Shown: piece by piece, positions 8,859 to 17,676 of the stretch
How positions within the stretch are numbered: the first letter of the stretch is position 1
How the letters are laid out: each line of letters opens with the position of its first letter
DNA from: Halomonadaceae bacterium T82-2
GTDB taxonomy: Bacteria > Pseudomonadota > Gammaproteobacteria > Pseudomonadales > Halomonadaceae
Direction of reading: 5' to 3'
DNA: 64,000 bases
NCBI GenBank assembly: GCA_001577635.1
Contig: LSBP01000001.1
Coordinates: 1-64,000 of the forward strand
Program-made: the position numbers and the translations under genes
Notes under the pieces: model-generated
Databases searched by the model: none
What the model saw: only the letters and a program-made list of their open reading frames with translations
Told to the model about the DNA's origin: nothing

Positions 8859-9797
8859 TCATCTGTCCCGCCAGCGTGTCCTGCAGGCCAGATACGCCTG
8901 CCGTGCCTGTGCAGCCGTGGTCGGTGTCAGCCACAGCGACTCGCCCGGTGCCAGCTGGGCCAGCCGGGCACAGGCCAGCGGGGTCAGCGCCCCCAGCCGC
9001 GGATAGCCACCGATGGTCTGGCGGTCGTTGAGCAGCACGATGGGCTGGCCGTCCGCCGGCACCTGGATGGCGCCGAGCGGGATGCCCTCGGATACCATCC
9101 CCGACAGCCGGCAGTGCAGTTCGGGGCCGAGCAGGCGCACACCCATGCGATCGGCGCGGTCATCCACTCGCCATTCGCGGTTGAAGGCGGCGAACACGCT
9201 GTCGCCGCTGAAGTGGGCGATCTGCGCGCCGGGCACCAGCGCCAGAGTCGCCTCGGCCTCGGGCGGCAGCACCACGTCGCCGGGCAGCACGCGATCGGCG
9301 CGTCCCTGCCCTCGCCAGCCCAGGGTGTCGCCCGCAGCGAGCGCCCGGCCGTGGCCGTCCAGGCCGCCCAGCCCCTCGCGGGTCACGGTGGCGACACTGC
9401 CCATCACCGGCTCGGCGTCGATGCCGCCCGGCACCGCCAGATAGGCGCGCAGCCCGCGCACCGGTGCCGCGAAGGCCAGCCGCTGGCCTGCCTCGACGGC
9501 GAAACTGGTGTTGTTCGCCAGCGGGCGGCCGTCGAGCGTCGCCCCTAGGTCGGCCCCGGCCAGCGCCAGCGTGGCGGCGGCTTCGATGCGCAACTCCAGA
9601 TCACCGATGGCGATTTCCAGCCCCGGCGCCTCGGGCGGGTTGCCCAGCAGCCAGTTGGCCCAGCCCAGCGATACCCAGTCCAGCGCGCCGCCCTGGGTCA
9701 CCCCCAGGTGGCGCACGCCGAAGCGCCCGGCATCCTGGATCAGCGCCTGGGGACCGGCCCGTTCGACCCGCAGCCCCGGTGTTGTCGCGGCGGTCAT
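8859..9797 (-). CDS. pxpC: 5-oxoprolinase subunit C (biotin-dependent carboxyltransferase domain family)
   Basis: 312 aa. With PxpA and PxpB it forms the bacterial ATP-dependent 5-oxoprolinase, which opens 5-oxoproline (pyroglutamate) to glutamate. The KipA/AHS2 family is recognisable from the N-terminal IQDAGRFGVRHLGVTQGG and the central YLAVPGGI. The length is usual. The ATG overlaps the stop of pxpB (ATGA), so the three pxp genes are one translationally coupled operon, transcribed pxpA-pxpB-pxpC. Older annotations call this family urea amidolyase-related or allophanate hydrolase subunit 2; gene context favours 5-oxoprolinase. Confidence 0.88.
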   Translation of the reverse strand: MTAATTPGLRVERAGPQALIQDAGRFGVRHLGVTQGGALDWVSLGWANWLLGNPPEAPGLEIAIGDLELRIEAAATLALAGADLGATLDGRPLANNTSFAVEAGQRLAFAAPVRGLRAYLAVPGGIDAEPVMGSVATVTREGLGGLDGHGRALAAGDTLGWRGQGRADRVLPGDVVLPPEAEATLALVPGAQIAHFSGDSVFAAFNREWRVDDRADRMGVRLLGPELHCRLSGMVSEGIPLGAIQVPADGQPIVLLNDRQTIGGYPRLGALTPLACARLAQLAPGESLWLTPTTAAQARQAYLACRTRWRDR

Positions 9798-10498
9798 GGA
9801 CGCTCCTCCAATGGGGTCGGGTCGCCGCCCTGGGCGATGAAGGTCTCGCGATCGACAGCCTCGAAGCGCACCCGGTCGCCGGGACGCAGCAGGCTGTAGC
9901 CCTCGCGATCGCGGTCGAACAGCGTCACGGCGGTGCGGCCGAGAATGTTCCAGCCGCCGGGCGAACGCAGCGGATAGACGGCGGTCTGCCGATCGGCGAT
10001 ACCCACGCTGCCGGCGGCGACCTTCTGGCGCGGCGTCTTGAGCCGTGGCGTGGCCAGCGCCTCCTCGACCAGTCCCATGAAGCCGTAGCCGGGGGCAAAC
10101 CCCAGCGCGAAGACGCCGTAATCCCGGGCGCAGTGGCGCTCGACCACGTCCGCCACTGTGGTGCCCAGCCGCTCGGCGATGCGCGGCAGTTCGGGTCCCA
10201 CGCTCTCGTCGTACCAGACCGGGATCACGTGATGTTGGCCCTGATCCGCCGACGCCGGGGCCAGGTCGGCCAGCGCCGTGTGGATGCGCTCCCGGGCCTC
10301 GGCCGGGGTGAGCGCGGTGACATCGAAGTGAACCAGCAGCGTGGTATAGGACGGTACCAGATCGATCAGCGGCGGGCCGAATGCCTTGCGCAGCGCGCTA
10401 TCCGCGGCGGCCAGCCAGGGCATGTTGGCCTCGTCGATGGCGTCGAAGAGCCGCACGATCAGAGAGTCCATGCCCACCGTCTCGAGTCGCGGCGTCAT
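9794..10498 (-). CDS. pxpB: 5-oxoprolinase subunit B
   Basis: 234 aa, KipI/AHS1 family, the partner of PxpC. Family motifs are [10 protein letters not shown] and [13 protein letters not shown] in the C-terminal half. The ATG at 10498 is chosen because it overlaps the pxpA stop by 4 nt; the frame runs on upstream but only as the antisense-like part of pxpA. In Bacillus the homologue KipI inhibits a sporulation kinase; in proteobacteria the pxpABC arrangement indicates 5-oxoproline degradation. Confidence 0.9.
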   Translation of the reverse strand: MTPRLETVGMDSLIVRLFDAIDEANMPWLAAADSALRKAFGPPLIDLVPSYTTLLVHFDVTALTPAEARERIHTALADLAPASADQGQHHVIPVWYDESVGPELPRIAERLGTTVADVVERHCARDYGVFALGFAPGYGFMGLVEEALATPRLKTPRQKVAAGSVGIADRQTAVYPLRSPGGWNILGRTAVTLFDRDREGYSLLRPGDRVRFEAVDRETFIAQGGDPTPLEERP

Positions 10499-11247
10499 GC
10501 GGTCTCCAGCGCCTGGAAGGCCTCGCGGATGGCACGCACCGCGGCGATCGACTCGGCGTTGTCGCCGTGCACGCAGAGCGTGTCGGCGGACAGTCGCAGC
10601 TGGCTGCCGTCCTCGGCGGTCAGCGGCTCGCCACGGGCCAGCGTCACCGCCTGGGCGACGATCACCTCCGGGTCGTGGTGCACGGCGCCGGGACGCCGCC
10701 GCGAGACCAGATGGCCGTTGGCGTCGTAGGCACGATCGGCGAAGGCCTCGAACCACAGCGTGACGCCCATCTCCTCGGCCAGCGCCCGGGTCGGGGCGGG
10801 ATCGGCGGTGGCCATCACCAGCAGCGGCAGTGCCGGGTCGTAGGCGCGGACCGCGCGCATCACGCCGCGCAGCAGTGCGGGGTCGCGGGCCATGTCGTTG
10901 TAGAGTGCGCCGTGGGGCTTGACGTAGGCGACCCGGCCGCCCTCGGCGCGACAGAGGCCGTCCAGCGCGCCGATCTGGTAGAGCAGCATCGCCTCGACCT
11001 CCTCGGGCGAGCAGGCCAGCGAGCGGCGGCCGAACCCCTGCAGGTCGGGATAGGCGGGATGCGCGCCGATGCGCACGCCGCTGGCCACCGCCAGGGCCAC
11101 GGTGCGGCGCATGATGTCGGGGTCGGAGGCATGGAAGCCGCAGGCGATGTTGGCGCAGTCCACATAGGGCATGACCTCCTCGTCGAGCCCCATCGTCCAG
11201 TTGCCGAAGCTCTCCCCCATGTCGCAGTTGAGTAGCGGGACGGGCAT
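10495..11247 (-). CDS. pxpA: 5-oxoprolinase subunit A (LamB/YcsF family)
   Basis: 250 aa. YcsF-family subunit that acts with PxpB and PxpC to hydrolyse 5-oxoproline using ATP. Typical motifs are [10 protein letters not shown] at the N-terminus, [12 protein letters not shown] near 35, [11 protein letters not shown] and [10 protein letters not shown] near the C-terminus. It is the first gene of the operon; the upstream region contains a 37-bp near-palindrome (11294-11330) that could influence its expression. 5-oxoproline forms spontaneously from glutamine and in glutathione turnover, so the operon may be for repair or nutrition. Confidence 0.93.
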   Translation of the reverse strand: MPVPLLNCDMGESFGNWTMGLDEEVMPYVDCANIACGFHASDPDIMRRTVALAVASGVRIGAHPAYPDLQGFGRRSLACSPEEVEAMLLYQIGALDGLCRAEGGRVAYVKPHGALYNDMARDPALLRGVMRAVRAYDPALPLLVMATADPAPTRALAEEMGVTLWFEAFADRAYDANGHLVSRRRPGAVHHDPEVIVAQAVTLARGEPLTAEDGSQLRLSADTLCVHGDNAESIAAVRAIREAFQALETA

Positions 11248-11293
11248 GCGGTGTCCTCACGTGATTGTTGTATCGAAACCCGGCCGGGAGCGT

Positions 11294-11330
11294 CCATGCC
11301 GGGATTTCCACTGTAGAAATCCCGGCATGG
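11294..11330. repeat. 37-bp near-perfect palindrome
   Basis: The 15-base arms CCATGCCGGGATTTC and GAAATCCCGGCATGG are perfectly complementary, and the 7-base centre CACTGTA continues the symmetry with a single mismatched pair. It lies in the divergent region between pxpA (minus) and the VOC gene (plus). It may be an operator, a hairpin in the pxpA leader, or a dispersed repeat unit. No T-tract is adjacent on the minus strand; on the plus side TTTTT occurs 12 bases later, but there is no gene to terminate. Confidence 0.7.
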
Positions 11331-11476
11331 GCGGGTCCAATCGTTTTTCGTGATGCCGAGTATCGAGGGAATTTTTCATTCCCGCGGACAGGACAAAAAT
11401 CGTTGACGCCATGGAACGCCCGGGGGAAGAATTCCTGACATACGTATCCCCACCCGTCACCAGCAAGGAGCCGACC

Positions 11477-11914
11477 ATGCCCGTCAGCGATCCGTTCCAC
11501 CTGGCCGTTCAGGTCCACGATATCGACGAAGCCCGCCGCTTCTACGGCGAGTTTCTGGGCTGCCCCGAGGGCCGCTCCTCGGAGCGCTGGGTCGACTTCG
11601 ACCTGTATGGGCACCAGTTCGTCTGCCATCTCAACCCGGCGATGAAGGACGCCCGCGAGAGCAGCCACAAGAACCCGGTCGACGGCCACGGCGTGCCGGT
11701 GCCGCACTTCGGCATCGTGCTGGAAATGGACGCCTGGCAGACACTGGCCGACAAGCTGCGCGCCCACGGCGTCGAATTCGAGATCGAGCCCTATGTGCGC
11801 TTCCAGGGCGAGCCCGGCGAGCAGGCCACCATGTTCTTCTACGATCCCTCCGGCAACGCCCTGGAGTTCAAGGCCTTCAAGGACCGCGACGGTCAGCTGT
11901 TCAGCAAGGCCTGA
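11477..11914 (+). CDS. VOC-family (glyoxalase-like) protein
   Basis: 145 aa. Vicinal-oxygen-chelate fold with two paired beta-alpha-beta-beta-beta halves. Metal-ligand candidates are His15 in FHLAVQVHD, the central PHFGIVLE His and Glu in [14 protein letters not shown] lies 7 nt before the ATG at 11477; an upstream GTG-like extension lacks such a site. Members include glyoxalases, dioxygenases and resistance proteins; the region [18 protein letters not shown] is typical of an uncharacterised proteobacterial subgroup. It is 11 bp upstream of the LysR gene on the same strand, so the two are likely co-transcribed. Substrate unknown. Confidence 0.75.
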   Translation: MPVSDPFHLAVQVHDIDEARRFYGEFLGCPEGRSSERWVDFDLYGHQFVCHLNPAMKDARESSHKNPVDGHGVPVPHFGIVLEMDAWQTLADKLRAHGVEFEIEPYVRFQGEPGEQATMFFYDPSGNALEFKAFKDRDGQLFSKA

Positions 11915-11925
11915 CCGGGCGTCGC

Positions 11926-12873
11926 ATGGTCGACTTCAAGGAACTCGAGGCCTTCGTCTGGGTCGTGCGGCTGGGCTCGTTCCGCAAGGTGGCCGCCCGG
12001 CTGCACCTCACCCAGCCGTCGATCTCCGATCGCATCAATCGCCTGGAGGCGGCGGTCGGCGAGACCCTGCTCGAGCGCAGTGCCCGCCCCATCCAGCCCA
12101 CGCTGCGCGGTCGCGAATTCTTCACCCATGCCGAGCGCCTGCTGGAAAGCCGCGAGGAGGCCCTGCGGCTGTTCCAGAACGAGGAGACGTTTTCCGGCAC
12201 GTTGCGCCTGGGCATCATCGAGACCATTGCCAACAGCTGGTTTCCCGAGTTCATGCGCCGGCTCGCCCAACGCTACCCGCAGCTGACGCTGGAACTGACC
12301 GTCGACATTTCCCCGCAGCTCCATCAGCGCCTGGCCGACAACGATCTCGACATGCTGTTCGCCATGGACGGGGCGGCGCCGGGCCTGGCCGTGGAGGAGA
12401 CGCCGCTGTGTACCTACGCGATGGGCATGTTCATCGCGCCCCAGCATGTCGACCGGCTGCGCAACGAAGGGCCGGGGTCCCTGCCGTTCATCTCCTTTTC
12501 CAAGCAGGCCAGACCTTACACGGAACTGGTCACCTACCTGACCGAGCAGGGCCTGGATGCCCCCCGGATTCACTGTGCCAGCACGCTGATGACCATTGCG
12601 CGGATGAGCATCGAGGGATTGGGGATTGGCGTGCTGCCGGTCTCCACGGTCGCCGACAGCATCCGCCGGGGCGAGCTCGTGCGTCTGGGCTTGCCGCGCC
12701 CGCTGCCGGCCATGATCTACGAGGTCATCTGGCGCAGCACGAACTACCCCCGCTTCAGCCGCAGCGTGGCCGACCTGGCTCGACAATGCGCCGACCGTTA
12801 CGACCGCGACCATGCCGATGACAGCACGTTGCCGCAGGTGAAAGTCTGGGCCGATACCGGGAATAAGAATTAA
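11926..12873 (+). CDS. LysR-family transcriptional regulator
   Basis: 315 aa. An N-terminal winged helix-turn-helix (about 1-60, LGSFRKVAARLHLTQPSISDRINRLE) and a two-lobed substrate-binding effector domain (about 90-295). It is preceded by the VOC gene and followed after 74 bp by the TRAP binding-protein gene on the same strand, so it probably controls the transporter and possibly the divergent pxp operon. The effector is unknown; 5-oxoproline or a related acid is a guess from context. Confidence 0.9.
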   Translation: MVDFKELEAFVWVVRLGSFRKVAARLHLTQPSISDRINRLEAAVGETLLERSARPIQPTLRGREFFTHAERLLESREEALRLFQNEETFSGTLRLGIIETIANSWFPEFMRRLAQRYPQLTLELTVDISPQLHQRLADNDLDMLFAMDGAAPGLAVEETPLCTYAMGMFIAPQHVDRLRNEGPGSLPFISFSKQARPYTELVTYLTEQGLDAPRIHCASTLMTIARMSIEGLGIGVLPVSTVADSIRRGELVRLGLPRPLPAMIYEVIWRSTNYPRFSRSVADLARQCADRYDRDHADDSTLPQVKVWADTGNKN

Positions 12874-12947
12874 CGATTTGACGCTCGACCGCGGGCGCCG
12901 GAAGAATGAATCGGCACCGTTATCAACAACAACATGAGGTTTCTGCC

Positions 12948-13946
12948 ATGCGCTATTCGCTGTCTCCGCTGGCCGTTGTGCTGGCCGCCGGCGCCCTGTC
13001 CGCCACGACATCCGCCCTCGCCGCCGATCAATGGAACCTGGCCACGCCCTACGGCGATGCCAGTTTTCACACCCAGAACACCAAACAGTTCGCCGAGGAC
13101 GTCAGAAAGGCCACCGATGGCGAACTGGACATCACCGTGCACAGCGGCGGCTCGCTGATTTCGCATGCCGAGATCAAGCCTTCGGTCCGCCGAGGCACCG
13201 TCCAGGCCGGGGAAATCTTCCTCTCCACGCTGTCCAACGAATCGCCGATCTACGAAGTCGACACCCTGCCGGGCCTGGCCAACAGCTACGACGACGCCTA
13301 CGCCCTGTGGCAGGCGTCCAAGCCGATCATCACCAAGCTGTTCGCCGAGCAGGGACTGATGCCCCTGTACGCCGTGCCCTGGCCGTCGCAGGGCATCTAC
13401 ACCGACTTCAAGCTGACCGACGCCGACCAGTTCCAGGGGCTGCGCGTGCGGGCGCCGAACATCAACACCCAGCGCTTCGTCGAGAACCTCGGCGGCATCC
13501 CCACCGAGACCGAGGAAGCCGACATCCCCACCGCCTTCAGCACCGGCCGCGTCGACGCCATGATCACCTCGGTCTCCACCGGCAAGTCGATGGCCGCCTG
13601 GGACTACGTCTCGAACTTCAGCGACGCCAACCTGTGGTTCCCCAAGAACATCGTCTTCGTCAACAAGCGGGCCTTCGACCGGCTCGACGATGCCGAGCAG
13701 AAGGCCGTGCTCGCTGCCGCCAAGCAGGCGGAACGCCGCGGCTGGCAGATGAGCCGCGACGACCGCGCCGAGAGCGTCAAGGCGCTCGAGGCCCACGGCA
13801 TCACCATCAGCAAGCCGCAGGGCGAGCTCAAGAAGCAGCTTCAGGCCGCCGGCGACAAGCTCTTCAAGAGCTGGCAGGAACGCGCCGGCGAGCAGGCCAA
13901 GCAGCTGGTCGCCGACTACCGCCAGCGCCAGCAGCCCTCCGAGTGA
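12948..13946 (+). CDS. TRAP transporter solute-binding protein (DctP family)
   Basis: 332 aa. Periplasmic receptor that captures an organic acid for the TRAP permease. The ATG at 12948 follows GAGGT by 8 nt and begins a clear signal peptide cleaved after SALA (about residue 25). The DctP family is seen in the conserved Arg-containing RVRAPNINTQRFVENLGGIPTETE, where the Arg normally binds the ligand carboxylate. The C-terminal end is helical and charged. It heads a three-gene cluster with the small and large membrane subunits. Ligand class (carboxylate) is inferred from the family; the exact ligand is unknown. Confidence 0.9.
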   Translation: MRYSLSPLAVVLAAGALSATTSALAADQWNLATPYGDASFHTQNTKQFAEDVRKATDGELDITVHSGGSLISHAEIKPSVRRGTVQAGEIFLSTLSNESPIYEVDTLPGLANSYDDAYALWQASKPIITKLFAEQGLMPLYAVPWPSQGIYTDFKLTDADQFQGLRVRAPNINTQRFVENLGGIPTETEEADIPTAFSTGRVDAMITSVSTGKSMAAWDYVSNFSDANLWFPKNIVFVNKRAFDRLDDAEQKAVLAAAKQAERRGWQMSRDDRAESVKALEAHGITISKPQGELKKQLQAAGDKLFKSWQERAGEQAKQLVADYRQRQQPSE

Positions 13947-14033
13947 TACCCCGGGGCGGCGCCCGGCGCCGCCCTTGCCCTCGCACGACGCATTCCGTGT
14001 CGTCCTGTCTGCCATCGACACGAGGCCTTCGTC

Positions 14034-14597
14034 ATGACGTTTCGACTTGCCAAACTCTACAAGCTGGGCGCCTGGGGAGCCGCGCTCTGCATGCTGGCCA
14101 TCTGTGGGCTGGTCACCTTCCAGGTCGTGCTGCGCTGCATGGACGGGCTACTGGTGCTCGCCGGTGCCGAGCGGACCGGCTGGGAAATCGGCGGGGTCTC
14201 GGAGATCGCCGCCTACCTGCTGGTCGGCGCCACCTTCCTGAGCCTGGCCTACACCTTCGTTCACCATGCCCACATCCGCGTCACGCTGGTCATTTCGCGC
14301 CTGCCGGCAACCGTGCGCGTCTGGGTCGAGGCGGCCTGCCTGGCCGTGGCCCTGGCACTGACCGTCGTCCTCGGCCGCGGTTTGATCACGCTGATCGGCG
14401 AGAGCCTGGAGTACGGCGACCTCTCCTCCGGCCTGCTGGCCATCCCCTTGTGGATTCCGCAGTCCGTACTCGCCATCGGCGTCGGCCTGCTGTGCCTGGC
14501 GCTGATCGAAGCGCTCATCGCCACGCTGCATACGGCGTTCACCGCCCCGAGTCACTACATCGCACCCGAGCAGCACGAAGAGGTCGGCGGCGAATAG
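14034..14597 (+). CDS. TRAP transporter small permease subunit (DctQ)
   Basis: 187 aa with four predicted membrane helices (about 13-35, 58-78, 98-120 and 140-165), the usual DctQ topology. It partners with the DctM subunit encoded 63 bp downstream and receives substrate from the binding protein encoded upstream. Sequence elements such as GVSEIAAYLLVGATFLSLAYTFVHHAHIRVTL are typical of the family. Confidence 0.88.
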   Translation: MTFRLAKLYKLGAWGAALCMLAICGLVTFQVVLRCMDGLLVLAGAERTGWEIGGVSEIAAYLLVGATFLSLAYTFVHHAHIRVTLVISRLPATVRVWVEAACLAVALALTVVLGRGLITLIGESLEYGDLSSGLLAIPLWIPQSVLAIGVGLLCLALIEALIATLHTAFTAPSHYIAPEQHEEVGGE

Positions 14598-14660
14598 CCT
14601 GCAACCTCACCACACCCACGGCTCGCTCCCACGCCAACCCACAACGAGGAGACCGCTTCC

Positions 14661-15962
14661 GTGCTGACCCTCAGCCTTGCCACGATCGCCGCCCTGGCCC
14701 TGCTGCTGGGAGGTGGCGTGTGGATCGCCTTCGCCCTGCTGGGCACCGGCTGGATCGCGCTGTCGTTCTTTTCCAGCTTCGACCCGGGGCCGATCCTGGC
14801 CTCCGACTTCTGGGGCGCCAGCTACGGCTGGGATCTCACCGCCCTGCCGATGTTCGTGTGGATGGGCGAAATCCTCTTCCGCTCGGGGCTTGCCGACAAC
14901 ATGTTCCGGGCCTTGGCCCCCTGGCTGAACCGCATTCCCGGCCGCCTGCTGCATTCCAACATCATCGGCAGCGGCCTGTTCGCCGCGGTGTGCGGCTCCT
15001 CGGCGGCGACCTGCGCCACCGTCGGCAAGATGACCCTGCCGGAACTCGAGCGCCGCGGCTACGACCCCAACCTAGCGATCGGCACTCTGGCCAGCGCCTC
15101 GACGCTGGGCCTTTTGATCCCGCCGTCGATCATGATGATTGTCTACGGCGTGGTCACCGAGCAGTCGATCTCGCGGCTGTTCATCGCCGGCATCGGCCCG
15201 GGGTTGCTGCTGCTCGGCCTGTTCATGACCTATCTGGTTGGCTGGTCGCTGCTGGTCGGCGAGCGTCAGGGCCGCGCCGGCCGGCGCGAGGCCGCCACCA
15301 CCTTCGGCGAGAAGCTGCGCGGCAGCCTCCAGCTGATACCGCTGCTGATCCTGATCGGCGGCATCCTCGGCAGCATCTACGGCGGCTTCGCCTCGCCCAC
15401 CGAGGCGGCCTCCGCCGGCGTGGTGCTGTCGATGCTGATCGCCCGCGCCAACGGCCACTTCGACAGGGCGATCTTCCTCGATTCACTGTTCGCGGCGATC
15501 CGCACCGCCTGCATGATCGCCTTCATCATCGCCGGTGCGTCCTTCCTTTCCTCGGCGATGAGCTTCACCCAACTGCCGATGAACCTGGCCAACGCCATCG
15601 CCACCCTGGGGCTCTCGCCCACCGCGCTGCTGGTGATCCTGACCCTGTTCCTGCTGGTGCTGGGCTGCTTCCTCGACGGCATCTCGCTGATCCTGCTGGT
15701 GACCTCGATCATCATGCCGCTGATCGAGGCCGCCGGCTTCGACCTGATCTGGTTCGGCATCTACCTGGTGATCGTCGTCGAGATGTCGCAGATCACCCCG
15801 CCGGTGGGCTTCAACCTGTTCGTCATCCAGGGCATGACCGGCAAGGACATCCTCACCATCACCCGGGCCACGATCCCCTTCTTCCTGCTGATGATCGTCG
15901 CTATCGCGCTGATGCGACTCTTCCCGGGGATCGCGCTCTACCTGCCCCAGGCGATGAACTGA
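14661..15962 (+). CDS. TRAP transporter large permease subunit (DctM)
   Basis: 433 aa, an integral membrane protein with about 12 helices that catalyses sodium-coupled uptake. It begins with GTG at 14661, preceded by GAGGAG about 9 nt upstream; no better start exists nearby. Family hallmarks: VCGSSAATCATVGKMTLPELERRGYD, LGLLIPPSIMMIVYG and ITPPVGFNLFVIQGMTG. It completes the DctPQM system of this cluster. Sodium coupling suits a marine or halophilic lifestyle. Confidence 0.92.
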   Translation: MLTLSLATIAALALLLGGGVWIAFALLGTGWIALSFFSSFDPGPILASDFWGASYGWDLTALPMFVWMGEILFRSGLADNMFRALAPWLNRIPGRLLHSNIIGSGLFAAVCGSSAATCATVGKMTLPELERRGYDPNLAIGTLASASTLGLLIPPSIMMIVYGVVTEQSISRLFIAGIGPGLLLLGLFMTYLVGWSLLVGERQGRAGRREAATTFGEKLRGSLQLIPLLILIGGILGSIYGGFASPTEAASAGVVLSMLIARANGHFDRAIFLDSLFAAIRTACMIAFIIAGASFLSSAMSFTQLPMNLANAIATLGLSPTALLVILTLFLLVLGCFLDGISLILLVTSIIMPLIEAAGFDLIWFGIYLVIVVEMSQITPPVGFNLFVIQGMTGKDILTITRATIPFFLLMIVAIALMRLFPGIALYLPQAMN

Positions 15963-15973
15963 ACCGTTCCCGG

Positions 15974-15997
15974 CCCCCGGCGGGCATCAGCCGGGGG
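15974..15997. terminator. Hairpin between convergent dctM and purU genes
   Basis: CCCCCGGC and GCCGGGGG form an 8-bp GC stem with an 8-nt loop between the two convergent stop codons. It lacks a clear T-tract on either strand, so it may act as a Rho-assisted terminator or mRNA 3'-end protector. Confidence 0.5.
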
Positions 15998-16027
15998 AAC
16001 CGGCGACGCTCAGTCTTGCTCGACGAC

Positions 16028-16894
16028 TCAGCGCGCAAACACCACCGTGCGCCCCTGGTGCAGGAATACCCGTCGCTCGATGTGATAGTCGATCGCCCGC
16101 GCCAGCGTCAGGCACTCGATGTCGCGACCCTTGGCGACCAGGTCTTCCGGATAGTGGGTGTGATCGACCGACGCGACGTCCTGGGTGATGATCGGCCCCT
16201 CGTCGAGGTCGTTGTTGATGTAGTGGGCGGTGGCGCCGACCAGCTTGACGCCCTTCTCGTAGGCCTGGTGGTAGGGCCTCGCCCCCTTGAAGCCGGGCAG
16301 CAGCGAGTGGTGAATGTTGATCGCCCGGCCGCTGAGCAGCTCGCACATCTCGGGCGAGAGCACCTGCATGTAGCGGGCCAGGATCACCAGTTCGGCGCCG
16401 GTCTCCTCGATCACCGCGCGGATCTGCGCCTCCTGCTGCGGCTTGGTGTCGGCGGTGATCGGGAAGTGGTGATACGGCAGATCGTGCCAGGCGGCGAGCG
16501 GTTCGAGATCGGGATGGTTGGAGACCACCGCGCGGATGTCGATCGGCAGCTGCCCGATGCGATAGCGGTAAAGCAGGTCGTTGAGGCAGTGGTCGGCCTT
16601 GGAAACCAGAATCACCGTGCGCGGCCGGGTGCCGGGCGCGGTGAGCTCGAACGTCATGTCGAATTCGGCGGCCCGCGTCGCGAAGGCCGCCTCGAAGGCG
16701 TCGGCATCGAAGCCGTCATGCTCGGGGCGGAATTCGGCGCGAATGAAGAAACGCTCGCCCAGACGCTCGTCGAAGGATTGCAGCTCGGTGATATAGCAGC
16801 GCTGTTCCTTGAGAAAGCGCGTGACCACATCCACGGTGCCCAGCCGGCTGGGGCACTGGGCGGCAAGGATCCAGGTATCGGGGGTGCGGCTCAT
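16028..16894 (-). CDS. purU: Formyltetrahydrofolate deformylase
   Basis: 288 aa. Hydrolyses 10-formyl-THF to formate and THF, balancing the one-carbon pool. An N-terminal ACT regulatory domain (about 7-90) precedes a formyltransferase-like catalytic domain (about 95-288) with INIHHSLLPGFKGARPYHQA and HYINNDLDEGPIITQ carrying the catalytic Asn/His/Asp set. It lies downstream of the sarcosine oxidase operon, whose product 5,10-methylene-THF feeds the same pool. A terminator-like hairpin between soxG and purU suggests separate or reduced transcription. PurU next to sarcosine or dimethylglycine genes is a recurring arrangement in betaine-degrading proteobacteria. Confidence 0.95.
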   Translation of the reverse strand: MSRTPDTWILAAQCPSRLGTVDVVTRFLKEQRCYITELQSFDERLGERFFIRAEFRPEHDGFDADAFEAAFATRAAEFDMTFELTAPGTRPRTVILVSKADHCLNDLLYRYRIGQLPIDIRAVVSNHPDLEPLAAWHDLPYHHFPITADTKPQQEAQIRAVIEETGAELVILARYMQVLSPEMCELLSGRAINIHHSLLPGFKGARPYHQAYEKGVKLVGATAHYINNDLDEGPIITQDVASVDHTHYPEDLVAKGRDIECLTLARAIDYHIERRVFLHQGRTVVFAR

Positions 16895-16923
16895 GACGCC
16901 TCCTGCTTGTGATTGTTGATGGT

Positions 16924-16937
16924 CCGTCGTGCGACGG
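16924..16937. promoter_or_regulatory. Inverted repeat upstream of purU
   Basis: CCGTCG, TG, CGACGG forms a 14-bp palindrome 30 bp upstream of the purU start codon. It could be an operator, but no known regulator consensus is recognised. Confidence 0.3.
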
Positions 16938-16982
16938 TACGCCAGTGCCGGCCGCCGTTGCCGGCAACCCGACGAAAGAACA

Positions 16983-17004
16983 AGAGGGCGCCGTGGCGCC
17001 CTCT
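16983..17004 (-). terminator. Intrinsic terminator after soxG
   Basis: The 10-base arms AGAGGGCGCC and GGCGCCCTCT form a tight hairpin 28 bp after the soxG stop. On the minus strand it is followed by the T-rich TTGTTCTTTCG. It separates the sox operon from purU. Confidence 0.7.
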
Positions 17005-17031
17005 CGAGGTGCTGCCTGGCGGGCTGGTGCG

Positions 17032-17676
17032 TCAGCGACCGGATGCCTCGACCGCCAGGCCGTACTCCTCGCCGGCATCCACCAGCCAGCGGTAGCAGTA
17101 GTCGGCGAAGCTGCGACGCAGGACCAGTTCCCAGCGGTCCTCGTCCGGCCGCCGCAGGATGGCGGTGGCCTTGCCGAAGATCGTGGTCACGCCCTTGCCG
17201 GCCGGGAAATGCCGAGGATGGACGTCATACGGCGTGGACTTCATCAGCACCTCGCGGGCCCGCGGCCCGGAGAGCTCGACGAGCGTCTGCCCGCCGCTGA
17301 CGTCGACGATGGCGAAGTGGGCATCGCCCAGGGCATCACGCAGACGCTTCTCCAGGGAGTACGCCTCACCCTCGGGGACGATGACCAGCCACTCGTCCGG
17401 CGACAGCCACTGGATCGAACGTTCGCCGTCGGCATCGTGGACCAGCGCGCCGGGGCGTGCCGGCAGGCTGACACCCAGCACCTCGCGCACCGCCTCGTCG
17501 AGGACGATGGCCCCGCCGCGCAGGATCAGATGGCCGAGGAAGGCCCGCTCGCGCAGTGTCACCCCGGGGTCGGCGGCCGAGCGCCGGGCGCGCTCGGCCA
17601 GGTTGCTGACGGCCAGCGGCGACTCGGCGTCGACGGCAGTGGCCGGGCGGCTGTCGAACATACGCACATCAGACAT
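17032..17676 (-). CDS. soxG: Sarcosine oxidase gamma subunit
   Basis: 214 aa. Structural subunit of heterotetrameric sarcosine oxidase, with a GcvT-like fold. The start at 17676 overlaps the end of soxA by 8 nt; the longer open frame is the shadow of soxA. The order glyA-soxB-soxD-soxA-soxG is the classic one. Motifs WLSPDEWLVIV and the C-terminal FADYCYRWLVDAGEEYG are typical of the SoxG family. It is the last gene of the operon, followed by a terminator. Confidence 0.9.
   Translation of the reverse strand: MSDVRMFDSRPATAVDAESPLAVSNLAERARRSAADPGVTLRERAFLGHLILRGGAIVLDEAVREVLGVSLPARPGALVHDADGERSIQWLSPDEWLVIVPEGEAYSLEKRLRDALGDAHFAIVDVSGGQTLVELSGPRAREVLMKSTPYDVHPRHFPAGKGVTTIFGKATAILRRPDEDRWELVLRRSFADYCYRWLVDAGEEYGLAVEASGR

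Noticed and set aside
13031-16912. Nearly 1300-codon forward frame running through the TRAP genes and past purU
   Set aside because: It crosses three well-defined genes in a different frame and purU on the other strand; its composition is Arg/Ala-rich shadow sequence.
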